Shown here in pieces: positions 32,620 through 44,800 of a stretch of 64,000 nt of DNA. This DNA is from Ctena decussata (lineage: Eukaryota > Mollusca > Bivalvia > Lucinida > Lucinidae). How positions within the stretch are numbered: position 1 is the first letter of the stretch; each line of letters starts with the position of its first letter. The notes below the pieces were generated by a model. It worked only from the letters and a program-made list of their open reading frames with translations. It ran no database searches and had not been told where the DNA came from. Both the position numbers and the translations under genes were made by a program. The stretch is from assembly GCA_963989385.1 (NCBI GenBank), contig OZ022507.1, positions 52,401,400 through 52,465,399 on the forward strand, read 5' to 3'.

Positions 32620-32821
32620 GACAATTACGGTAATAATTAGCTTAGGTGTCCCAATATTTATAATGTTTTACGGTATGCCATTTTTTCAGTGTCAGCAGTC
32701 TTCCAAAATCATGAAACCAGCTTACATGAAAGTTTGTCTTGGACTTCTTATAGTCAGTGGAATCCTGGCAGTGCAGGTCATCGTATTGTTTTATGATCGA
32801 GAGACATTGCTTAATGTGAAG
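32620..32821 (+). CDS. METTL24-like: METTL24-like gene, exon 1 (start codon and membrane anchor)
   Basis: An acceptor-like TTCTATTTTAG precedes 32620 and a donor (AAG then GTACTT) follows 32821. The likely start is ATG at 32711, giving 37 codons: a short basic N terminus (MKPAYMK) followed by a 21-residue hydrophobic segment (VCLGLLIVSGILAVQVIVLF then Tyr), ending LLNVK in phase 0. This is a typical type II signal anchor. The frame is open upstream of 32711 to the acceptor, so the exon may be either the first coding exon with 5' UTR or an internal one with an extra hydrophobic stretch. The short-anchor reading is preferred. A second in-frame Met is at 32726. Confidence 0.65.
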
Positions 32822-35800
32822 GTACTTATATTATACATGTAACCCATTAATGCATATCTTCCAAATTTAAACAGTGCGGACCCAGTTCGGACGCCACAGA
32901 ACGTGGCATGCGAACTGGGTCTGTACAGTTTGCTCTTAAATTTATCGTTTCTGCTCTAAAACACACCATAAGGTGGTGATTTGTGGTAAATACATAAAAA
33001 AATAACATATTTACCGGAATGTTAGCACATTTCTTATTTTGTTGTTCTCTGCAGTTTAGAGTAAAATGCTGATTTACAAGTGTTTTTATAAGGAACGATC
33101 AAAGGGTAACTTTCTACGCAAAAAATAATAAAAAAACAACAACAAAAAAACCCCAACAAAACAAAACAATAACAACAACAACTTACTCTGTTATTGAAAA
33201 TGCATTTAGGTCTGAAGGTAAGTCAATACAGTGAGAAGAGCGTCCTAGCAATTATTTGTTCCAGCTGTTTCTCAAATTTTAAGGTAGAACAGACGTATAC
33301 AGTAGCTTGTTCTCAAAGACAGGACTTCTATGCCGGGGGTCTGGTTCCCAGCATTAGCATATGTTACCTGTACAGGTGAAGTCGTAAAAATTTATTCAGT
33401 TAATCAGTGCACCGGAGTTACCACTTATATTACTTTCATTGGTTGACTGGAGGTGTTGGCGCTATGTGATCAAGGGACAGAATGACACTGTTCTGTTACA
33501 ACACCTCCATTTAGCCAATGAAATTATTATAACTGGTAATTCTGGTCCACTGATTGGTTGAATAAATTTTCACACCCTCACCGGTACAGGTAAGATTTGC
33601 TATTGCTGGGAACCAGACCGACCCCCCCTCCACGCGGCAAAGAAGTCCTGTCTTTAAATAGCATATGTTCCGCAAGTGGCTTAGCGGTAAGTGCATAATT
33701 TATTGCTCTACAAGTACGATAAAACAGTTGCTCAGAAAAGGTAACCACAGTTGCACACACCTGGCGCTGAGTGTGAATGTATGAATGACACTGTAGAAGT
33801 TTATCCTCCAGATATAGCACCATCTCAGTCTTTAAATGTTCGACCATGTATACCGATGCTTCATTAAATGCAGGATAGGCAGGTATATCTATATTACTCA
33901 TACGGTATAAACAACTACGCTTTTGTGACCAAGACAGTTTTGTAAGTAAAATTATTGAACCTTGTAAAAGTTGACTCCCCTGTGTTTTCTTAATAATTTT
34001 GCCAAATTTTGACACAGGCTATCTATTTTTCTATGTGCTCAAGCTGATCATTTGTAAAAGAGTTGAAAAAAATTCTTTTGCGTCCTTCTCAATGCTGTGA
34101 AGTATCTTCAGATTTAAACGAATTTTCAATAACGATGGTTAATATTTTCTTAGATTTTTTGTGCAGCAAATTGCCATTTGATCTTTTCTTATATAATACC
34201 TTTTTGACACCAACAAGTCAGGTATTTTGGGATTCTAAATTGTGAAGAACAACATAAAGAAGGCATATGCTAAGCTTTGGGAAGATATGTTGTATTTTCA
34301 TGTATTCACCGTATCAGTGATTATCACCACCTATAATAGATATTGACTCGTCAAATGCGTGCAACGAAAAAGTCCGCTTATGAATGTCAGCTATACTAAG
34401 TGTAGTCATGAGCAAAGTAGTAATTCTAATACACTTACGAATGTAATGCGACGTCTGATTGCATAACGTCAAAATTTGCGACAGTACTGGCGTGCGACCA
34501 GTGGTGGCCGCGTACCAGGGGGTGGCCACTTGCGTTCGGCAGTCGCAATTAAGTATTTGTTGTGTCTCAGATTGGGCCATTTTGTAAAAGGAGATAAAAC
34601 AAAGGCCCACACACACAAAAGATAGGTAAAATTCTCTGCCTGGGAGGCAAAATGTAAACAATTTCCCCGAGGTTCCTTCACATCAACATCATTGCCTTTC
34701 ACTTTACACGAACGTAAATAAATACAGAAATAAACATGTACAAATTGCTGTATTAATGTTCACGTATCACGAAAAGGGTATAATCTGCAACCAACCTGCA
34801 AATAGCATCCAAATTCTTGTAAATCACAGCACACGTGTAACCATTATTTATATTTGTTTTCGACGTAATACGTAAGTAGCGTGTGCCTACGAAATGGCTA
34901 CCTCACGGTTTAAAGTCTGTTTATGATAACTGTTTCTATTGCTTATATTTCGCGTCTGCCGAACGCGCTTAAACTGTTGAATTGTGACAAAGACCACAGA
35001 CTAATAACAACATATCATCAAAGTTTAAACCCACAACAAGTTTTTGGAAAAAGCATCATTCTACACAGGGCAATCCTGATGGCCACCACTGGTACGCTGC
35101 GTTCGTATTTCAGTGCACGTTGGGGAGCTGGTTTAAGGGTCTGTCACAGACACATGTTAAAGTCTATTAAAAAAATAAATCAGTATCATAGCGAAAATAG
35201 TTTATTGAATCAAAATATAGAAACACGAAACACAATATGTCGATTACAAGATAAAAATGTGTAATAAAAAACGGCCACCACTGGTAGCCCGCCAGTATAT
35301 CCTGCGATGTACTGTCGCCAAGCCGACGTCATGAAATAACGTCGCTTCTCATTGGCTGACGTTTGGTTTTACGCTGCTGAAAGCGCTGGCTGTGGGTGTA
35401 AAGTAGTAGACTTTTAAAGTGAAAATATGACAAAGTGCATTAGGATGGGGATAAATGTACCGAAAATTGTCATTTGGGGAGGTAAATCGTCTGTTTATGA
35501 TCGCAAATTGCGTTTTACGGCTCTGCGCTGGCGACCATTTTGAGTATAGTCATCTTCTAAATATGTCGCTTGCCCTATGAAAACTCTCGCTCTGAATAAA
35601 CCGTAAACATTCTAAACTGGAACATTTTGGTTTTCAAAGATGCTGATGGAATGGTTAAACGTGTAAACCTGATTAGATCAATCTGTCCCAATCCTCAGAA
35701 TTTCTACGGTATCATTCGTGATCAAAATATTCATGAGCAAATATTCACGAGCAAAATATTTAATAATATATAAAATATTTAATACTCAAAATATTAAAAA

Positions 35801-38800
35801 AAAAAACATGAACAAAACAGTAAGTCGCTTTCATTGCTTACACAACTTCTATCAGGCACACAAATTTGAAATAAAGTTGTAGAGGAGTGACGTAAGTGTT
35901 TTTCCCCAGCTCCTCTGGACTTTTAACTGGGGTTCCTGTCTTCGTATGGCCATATTGTTATTCCGTTCTGTTTTCAAACAATGCCTACTAAACCTACTTA
36001 ATTTCAGAAAAATATATTTGAAGAACGACAAATTAAAATACCTGCCATCAGAAATACTTCCATCTCCTCGACCAGATTGGAGCTCCAGAATGATACCATT
36101 ACTATAGATACAGTGTTGATTCCAGATGATGTTGTCCTCAGTAAGATGAGTGAAACTGAGCATATGGAGTTATATCAACGGTAAGAATCATTTTCAGTTA
36201 CATGTTTTCTTTGCAAATATCTCCTTGCCCTCTCCGCACCATCACCACTTGCCATTTCCAGTTGTATATTTGTTTCCCGACTTAGTCGAAGGAAACGAAC
36301 GTAATGGGTTTCATCCGTCTGTCCATTTGTCCGTCTGTCCTTTTTTTCCTTTGGATTTTTACGAAATTTTCAGAATATTGTTAGCCGGGCCGCGTAGCGC
36401 AATCGGTAGGGCACCTGACTCATAAGTCAGAGGTCCTGGGTTCGAAACCCGGTCTGGCCACATACTTTCGTTTCTCCTTCCGCTGATTCAAGAAGGGCAG
36501 TTGTCAGTTACTGGCGAAAGTATGTGCACTTGGTACTGGTTAACCGCATAGGTGGTCTAAGCCTGCCCAGGAATAGTGTGGTTAGGTTAACTGACCGTCC
36601 CAACATGACCATAGTTGTTTACCGTAGACGTTAAGCAATATATCAATCAATCAGAATATTGTTATCATTAAATGACATGCATCCTGTTGTATTGGAGTCA
36701 TGATCGACCTCTTTCTGCTATGGCTACGGCCCTTTATCTGTAATGGTGGACAAATCTTGTGCCCGCAACTCTTTCAGGACCTTCAGTTTTCAACCAATTT
36801 TCATCAAACTTTCAGGATATTGCTATCAACGTTTGATGTTAATCATGACTGGACTCTTTCTTCAAGCGTTACCGTTCTTTGTAAATCTGGTCAAATCTTG
36901 TGGCCGCAACTCCTTTAGTTTTCAACGGATAAACTCCTTCAGTTTTCAACCGATTTTCATCAACCTTAATGATATTGTTATCATCATTTGAGCCGCGACG
37001 CGAAAAAATCAACAACGTGGTTGTGCGCCCAGCGCAGATCAGCCTGGGCATCCGCCCATTCTGATCAGAGTCTTCGCTGTCCGCATGGAGGTAGCATAGA
37101 CTCTTAGCTACCCTTTGAGCACTTAACAAAGAGTCTGGTAAAACCTGACGGCTGCCCAGAATGCTCTGAGTGCTCGCTGGGCGCACAACCACATTGTTGG
37201 TTTTGTCGTGTCGCGGCTCATGTTCAAACTGATCACATTTTATCGGGGCCACATTAATAAAACTTACCAGAAATTGATTTTAACAACTGTTTTTAAGTTG
37301 ATCATATGATCAGATGAATTCTGTCAGATTGTTGCCTGTGATCATCACTCAAATTCTAGCCATGACTCCTTTTCAAAATCAAACTTCCCAGTTACTTACA
37401 TATTCATATGTCTGAGGACATTTTGCGGTTGGTCTTTTATTCCCCTTTTTTCAAATTCTCAACTTCTTATTTCCAAAGTTTTAAATGTCTTCTGTCCAGC
37501 TTTTCGCTGCTCTAACCCAAATTTAACAGCTTGTTTCTAGCTTTCGTACTCTTTTCCTCATTCCTTATCCAATTTTCAACATGCCATTTGGAAAGTTACA
37601 CTTTAGTTACTTACTCCATATTTTTTTTGAAAATTACTTTCAACTCTCGATATCTCGAGGTCCAATTTCATCTCAAACTACCGATGTCTCAAAACAAACT
37701 TTCTAGTCCCAGAAATTTTACTTTGAGACACCAACAAACTTTCTAGTCCCAGAAATTTTACTTTGAGACACCAACAAACTTTCTAGACCCAGAAATTTTA
37801 CTTTGAGACACCAACAAACTTTCTAGTCCCTGAGATTTTACTTTGAGACACCAGTAGTATGATGTCTCCGGAGTTGAAATGTAAAGCAAACATAGAAAAT
37901 ATGTCTAAATTATCATCTTTGATATAAGAGGGCACTTTGAGATATCACCGTTCGAGATATCGAGAATTAACTGACAGTGTATATATAAGCATTGAGTAAA
38001 AGGTTTTCATCAAAAAGCCAAACTGAAAGGAATGGAAACATGGAGAAAACGTTACTGAGTTTACACAGAAAATACTTACTTCGGTTATCCTGGGGCTGAT
38101 CCAAATCTTATAAATGTTTTGGCTATGGGTTATTCTATTGACTCCATCTCTGATGCAGAAATTCAACAAACAGGGCCTAAATATTTGAAAATGAAGCTGT
38201 AAAGGTGGCGATTGAATGCGAAGCCTTCGACAGAGAAGAAAGACAAAGAAGAGAGGGATGAAGTATGTACGCCATACCGATACGCAAACAGAAACGAGTT
38301 AGGATCTTAAGAACCTAGTAGAGATAATCATTGAAGATAATAAATACCAAAGAACAGATTTGAAAAAAAAAAAACAAACTAGCAGCATACATGTAGTTCG
38401 TAAGAATGACTAGAGAAAACAAGCAGACAGATGGAACTGATTTGAAGGAACAGGGGCCGTATTCATAAAACGACTTAAGTGGTTGCTATGCTGTTGCTAA
38501 GGCTAAATCACTTTGAAGGAGATTCCCTACAACTATGCAATTTGCTCTGGAGGAACAGTCTTACAAAGACTGTTCCTCCAGACCAAATTTCATAGTTGTA
38601 GGGAATCTCCTTTATAGATATGTAGCCTTAGCAACCGTATAGCAACGACTTAAGTGGCTTTATGAATACGGCCCCAGGTGGACCTGATAAAATAAGACAG
38701 TTAGGAAGCGAGAACAAATAAGGAAATTAATCCAGAGAACAATCCTGATTTTGACAACTGACCGAAAAAGAAATGCTTTGTTTGTGGAAATGAAACTCAC

Positions 38801-41800
38801 TTAGCAAACACCTGCTCAAACAAACTCAAAGTGTTACATATGTTAAGAAACGGGACATAAATTTTATGAATGCCCACAAAAAAGCATACGATTGGTTCTG
38901 TAAAACAGGAAAAACAACTAAAGAATGAAAAGGCAGTAAAAGAGCTGAGACTAATTTCGAAAATCCAATAAACCTTATAGATTCAGGCATGTGCTCTTTC
39001 GGTGTTGCGGAGGCCGTGTAGAGCAGTGGGTAGAGCATCTGATTTAACAGCCAGAGGCTCCGGGTTCCATATCCGGCCCGGTCACATACTTTCGTTCCTC
39101 AGTTGTTAGTTACTGGCGAAAGTATGTGCATTTAGTACTGGTTAACCGCTTAGGAGGCCTTACTCTGCCCAGGAATAGTGTAGTTAGGGTACCTGACCAT
39201 CCCGACATGACCATAGCTGTTTACTGTGGACGTAAAGCAACAAATAAACAAAAAGCAAATCAACGTTTCGGTGTCCTTTATGGTGTTGTAATAATAGCTG
39301 TCGTAGATTCTAGAGCCACAGCAACAATGATTTCAGATACTGTGCATCACAAGCAACAGCTTAACAAAAGTCCCATACTGAGTCCAGTAAGCAGCAAATG
39401 GAGATAATGTACTGAGCATAGGCGTAAGTGATTTTCACTTTTCTTTAGCGAAAAGCATTTCAACCTTACAGCGATAGTTACAAACATAAATGCTGAAGTT
39501 ATATTGGGACTTGATTTTATGCAAAAAGTTTCCTGTGAGATAAAAGTGAAAGACTGTACCATATTTTCGGAGGATATTGTAATAAACTGTTTCATGAAGT
39601 GTAAGATGGGTAGCTACCGAATTGCAGGTGCAGAAACTGTAACCAGTCCTGCGAATAATGAGATTATTATTCCTGCAAACATATCGGAGAAAGCGGTTTG
39701 TTTAGAGAAAATAGAAATAAAAGAACCATATGAGTGTCTAATGGAAAAAAGTGTCTTGAGTGGTGTTCAGCTGAAGCAGATGAACGAGTGCACGTTCGTT
39801 TCATGACTGCAACAAACAAATCTGTCGGATTCAAGAAAGGTACAATAGTGGGAACATTTGAGCCTGATTACGAATTGAAATGAAAATCTAAACAACTTAA
39901 TGAAGGAAAAACTGCCAATTAACTACCGGAAGCTTTACAGGTATTTTTTTACAAGAGCTCAAAGCATCTAGATCGAACTCAGAAAAATAAGCAGAAAAGT
40001 GCGTTAATAAACTATTTAGATGTAGTTAAGAGAGGCGCGGTAGCCGAGTGGTTAGAGTGGCTCGGTTATTGTGCAGAAAGCCGCCGGGAGGTCGTGAGTT
40101 CGCGGCTCACCGTCGCCATTCGACGACTGGAAAACTCTCTCTGTCCACCCAGCAGTAAATGGGTTCCTTTTTCGAATTAGGGAAGGATAAGGCAGCGAAA
40201 GGAGAGGGATGGGCTCCGCCTTTCATCAGCTGTGCCCAAGATACAATGGGTCTCTAACCCCCACTGCCCCTACGGCTATTAGGCTATTGGAAACCTTTAC
40301 CTTTTTTTTACCTTAAGATGTAGTTTCGGTGAATGATAATTTCATTGGATTTACAGATACATTCAAACACAATATACATACAAACGGGGCAAAACCAATG
40401 AAGCAAAGATTGAGAAAATTGCCACACCATATGGAAGAAGATGCAGATCCTCAAATTGATGATATGTTAAAAAAAAGGGGAGTCATTCAGAAATCAAACA
40501 GTCCATGGGCTGCCAGAATTGTTCTTTTCAGAAATAATGACAGAGGCGTCAGGTTCTGTGTTTTCTTAAAAGGGCTCTGAATAATGTCACTGTAAAAGAT
40601 GTTTACCCATTACTGAAGGTCGATTAAACGCTTGCCAGTTAAACGGGAGCTAAATGTTTTCAACCACTGAATTATACTTCGGATATTCACAGGTGGGTGT
40701 AGAAAACAGTGACAAACCAAAAATTGCAATCATCACAAGAAAAGGACTTTTTTTTTTTAATTTTGACTTTTTCCTTTCTGTTTAATGAACCTGCTACATT
40801 TGAAAGATAAATAGAAGCTGGGCTTGCATGCCTACAATGGGAAATATGTCTGATTAATTAAGATGACATAGTTACATTTTTCAGAAGCTTTAATAGGGCT
40901 GCGGAAAATTTACAACAAGTGGTAGAAAGGTTACGGCGTGCTGGCTTTCAATTAAAGCCTAAGAAATGCGACTTGTTTGCAAAATCAGTTTAATTACTGG
41001 GTCATATAATGTCCGACGAAAGTGTATCGACAGATCCTGAAAAGGTAAAATCTTTAGAAGTATGGCTCGTTTCTGTAAATCACACAGATGTAAGGAGATT
41101 CCTAATATTGTGTGGATACTGTAAAAGATTCCTTAAAGGCGATGCTGAAACTGCAAAACCTTCACACATATTGACAGAGAAGGAAATCCATTTTTCTCTG
41201 GACAAGATTCGAACAATTAAAGAAATAACTGTCGAAAAAGTAAAGAAACAACTGTCAGCTATTCCAATCCTTGTGTATCCGGACTTTGAAAATGAGTTTA
41301 TTATTGATACTGATGCATCGGGAAACAGTAAAAGAGACCATGTTACAAGGGCAATCTTTTAAATCGATATTCGGGAAAGCGATAAGCGCGGAAAGGCTCA
41401 GTAGCCAAAATTCGACACTATTGAAAGCAACACAAAAATGGCAAGTATGTAGGCTTTTTCTGTTCTTTCTTTCTCATCATTTGTATGTGCATTTTTCTTG
41501 CCAAAGCTATTGATTGTGTGATAGATATGATTAAGCTTAACCAATGACGAGTCTTAGCATGCGTCCTTGACGCTAAAACGTATAATGTAGTCCAATGTGC
41601 AATGATTTACGGTGTTTCAGTTCAATTGAGAATCGAAACCCGAGTTGCGGTTCCGTTCCGTTTCGCAACTACCGACTGGAAATAATGGTTAAAGACGATA
41701 ACATAAAAACAAGGGTTAACGTCAAATTTTCAAATTCTCATACTGGTAGGATATTTAAATGTTTTAAAGTGTCTTCCTTTAATCTAACAGCAAAACAGCT

Positions 41801-44800
41801 GCTTGATTATGACTTTGGCATTTGCACATGATCAAAAATGTCCTTTACATACAATGGTCTGAACAACTGACGCCATGGTAGTCAAAACGCTACAATTGAT
41901 CATTCTTGAACTTTTTTTTACCTGGCAATCCATCTCGGGCGACCGGCCCTTGTATCTTGATGCAATAAAGTAACAATAAAAGCCTATTACGGGGGATCTG
42001 ACACATACAAAACAATTGCAAAATTTATTTTGCAAAGTATATTTCACGAAATTGGTAAAGCATTTCCCATTCTGGATCAAAGAGCAGAAACGGTAGCTAA
42101 ATGTTAAGTGAATGAAGTTTTAAGTAGATACGCTGTGTCGCACTTTATTCTATCAGATGAAGACAGACGGTTTGAAAATAAACTATTTTAAACCGAATAT
42201 TTTTTCTGGATAAAAGAAAAGCAGAACAACCCCTTATTATCGGCAAAGTGATGTAATGATAGTGAGAAGCAATAGTACACTGGTAGGGTTATTGTGGGCA
42301 CCTGTGAATGATACCATTCGGCCTGGGATACAAGGCTGTTCCTCTATGTTATGATGGCATACAGATAGTCTGTGACTGAAATAACAGGGTATACACCAAT
42401 TATGATGATGTTTGGTACACAGTTGATAGTACCGTTGGACACACAGTTTGCAGCCCCCAAGATACAAAAGAGTTCCAGTCAGAATTTGTGTCCAGCCTTC
42501 AGTATCGTATGGAACAAGCTCGTGAGACGGCAAGGGAAAGCGTTCACATAGAAATGCATAGACAGAAAAAATATCATTATAACAAGCTCTTCTGGGGGAA
42601 AATCGGCAGGTGATGAAGTATTTGTATTCTTTCATCGTAATCAACCTGGAAAGTGGCCTAAATTTACCTGCTACTGGCACGGACTATATATGGTAATGGA
42701 AAAGTACGCCGGGTTAACTTAAAGAGTTAAGAACAAGGCGATAGGTGTCACGCTGAGCGAATGAAACGACGATATAGCAGAACTGAAACACAAGAAACAT
42801 CATAAACTGACGGACAAAAACAGGAAAAGGCACTAGTAGATGATAGGAAACAGTCAGAAGATATGCTTGAATTTGAGGATACGAAAGATACCTTTTCGAT
42901 GCTCAGGATTATATTTTCTTTCAACCTTTGGGGTTTAGCGACACTGAAGAAGTTACATGAAAATATTGGAACGCGCGTCTATTACACCAAATTCAGTATG
43001 GTTAATTTTTTTGTAAAGAGCATGAAGAACTTGGTAATGGTAAACGTCAGAGACGACCGCCATCGAAATTATCAGATATTGTTTAATAATTATGTATAAA
43101 TGAAAGTGGTCAAAGTACCCAAATTATAAGTCCTAACTCATATGTCATTTAAACATTGACAATTCCGGAATATTGTAGCTACACAGATATGGACAGATAA
43201 TAGGCAGGCGATGCCTACTACTCGCGAGCACCTGATCACACCTCTGTAGAGCACAGATGTTGTATAGGTTGTTAGCTTAGTTTGTATTAGTTCGCATTGG
43301 TTTGTAAAGCATTGGTGCCCACAAAGTTTGCATAGGTTATAAGCTTAGTTCGTATTAATTGTAGACATTCTAATGGTTTGTAGGTATTGTAGTGCTGTAT
43401 TTTACCTTGACAATCATTGTAAGTCATTGTACATAACCGTTCTCAAAAGTCTTGAATGATCAAAATCATATGTATCATTGCTTTAAGTTCTAATTACTGA
43501 GGAAAATTATAAATTACAAATAGCCGCCCGCCACCTGTCTGTTATTAACTTAGCTTGTATGTGTTACATTGTTTAGCGTTGACCACTCGACTACGTTACA
43601 GTAGGTCTGAGTAAACAGTGTAGACCCAGATCATACTACTCCTAAAGGAACAGTCTGACTAGTATAGTGTCTACACTGATTTCCATTCCATCTGCATCTT
43701 GGTCCGTCATTATTGTAACTCTTATGCAGGTACATCAATTCACTACAAGTTTTGTGCAGAAATGTGATAAGAATTGGATCTCATAAAGATGGTGGCAAAG
43801 AAATATGTGTGGACAAAGCTTACAAGCCAAAAGCTCCATGTTTAGTGTATTCATTTGGGTAAGTTTCCTGTATGATATGAAACAGAATGGCTTTCATTCT
43901 CCGAAGATCATTTCAAGGTGAATGGGTGCACTTTCAGGAGGAGTAACTCTGCCATTATTTTGCTTTCTTTTTCAATGGAAGCCAGCTCTAAAAGTAAAGA
44001 ATCGTATAAAACAGCAAATAAAAAAATAAATAAATAAAAAATCAATGAAAACAAAATTTAAGAGTTTCCACTGGGCACACAACCTAGAATTAACCTTGAT
44101 TCAACGTAATGACGCTGAATCAAGGTCGTATCAAGGTTGATTCAAGGTTGTGTGCCTGCTGGATTGCTTCCCTTGAAAGTGTACCCATTCAAATCACTGT
44201 GTTGTTTTACGTAAAATTGCTGTTCTGTTGTACGTAACAGGAACCTACAAGCTTGCTTAGCTAGAAGGAGGCCGAGAGGACCAAGCTTCAACATATTTCC
44301 ATCTGTGCTTAAGGTAACTGGTAGCACTTTTAAGGGAATCATCTCTGCATTTCGCATTCTTTCTTTTAACGTTTCTTAATCTACGGAAGCAAAGAGGATG
44401 TCACAAAAATGTTTCCCTTTGTAAAACTGGCTGAAGAGCACGGAACCGTTTCATCACACCTGCTATAAATCTTAAACTCCAACAAAGTGTTTCATCTTGC
44501 TACGCCTCTGTCCGATTTCTGATGTAGTTCAAAATAATAAGGAACCGTAAGGAACCGTAAGGACCTCTCGCAATAAGGCATAGATTTTTCTCTGTTTGCA
44601 GCAAGACAGCTCTGTGTAAATTGTTGGCTTTCGGTTATCAACAAATATTTATTATCAATACTGTCTGGAATGGTGTTTGTTTCTTTCACTTTCAAACGAC
44701 GGGCTTCATTTTACTTATAAATGGAACATTTGCCAGAACAGATCTTATATTAAAAGGTTTAAAATTTCGCCATAACCCCGTAAGTTCTATTTTGAGAAAT

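Larger units (their letters stand above)
36262..37260 (-). mobile_element. Hairpin-ended array fragment, minus orientation
   Basis: GTTTCCCGACTTAGTCGAAGGAAAC forms a hairpin at 36272-36296. It is followed by CCGTCTGTCCATTTGTCCGTCTGTCC, then units with TTTTCAACC(A/G)ATTTTCATCAA and TCAGGATATTGCTATCA. This is the same order (hairpin, GTCC run, tandem units) as other hairpin-ended elements read from their 3' end. A SINE and a MITE are inserted in it. The far end was not identified. Confidence 0.5.
38150..42800 (+). pseudogene. Decayed Gypsy-type LTR retrotransposon (gag-pol)
   Basis: The order is gag, protease, reverse transcriptase, RNase H start, integrase. Gag has two CX2CX4HX4C zinc knuckles at about 38770-38810 and 38830-38870; the second is in another frame and has a stop. 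Protease: a DSRAT motif at 39310 in place of DSGAT/DTGA, and a GLDFM motif at 39507. Reverse transcriptase: a GVIQKSNSPWA segment at 40480, and the YXDD box near 40855 broken by a stop. RT/RNase H: LLGHIMSDES-like at 40990 and IIDTDASG at 41297. Integrase C-terminal part: MMFGTQL near 42398 and RQKKYHYNK near 42562. Frameshifts and stops are numerous and LTRs were not recognised. It sits in intron 2 of the METTL24-like gene and is itself interrupted by a MITE and two SINEs. It is inactive. Confidence 0.85.

Noticed and set aside
33578..34015. 145-codon minus-strand open frame
   Set aside because: It begins outside and runs into a TIR element, has no recognisable domain, and lies in an intron opposite a supported gene.
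35852..36163. Minus-strand frame across exon 2 of the METTL24-like gene
   Set aside because: It is a shadow of the plus-strand exon, whose splice sites and phase fit the neighbouring exons.
36384..36460. Intact-looking tRNA with CAT anticodon
   Set aside because: It is continuous with a SINE body and flanked by a 14-base target duplication, and its acceptor stem has mismatches. It is the head of a retroposon, not a working tRNA gene.
39126..39407. 93-codon open frame
   Set aside because: It joins the second half of a SINE to the protease region of a dead LTR element; not a gene.
41595..41831. 78-codon open frame in the LTR region
   Set aside because: It does not match the expected RNase H or integrase sequence and has no splice signals. 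Probably chance.
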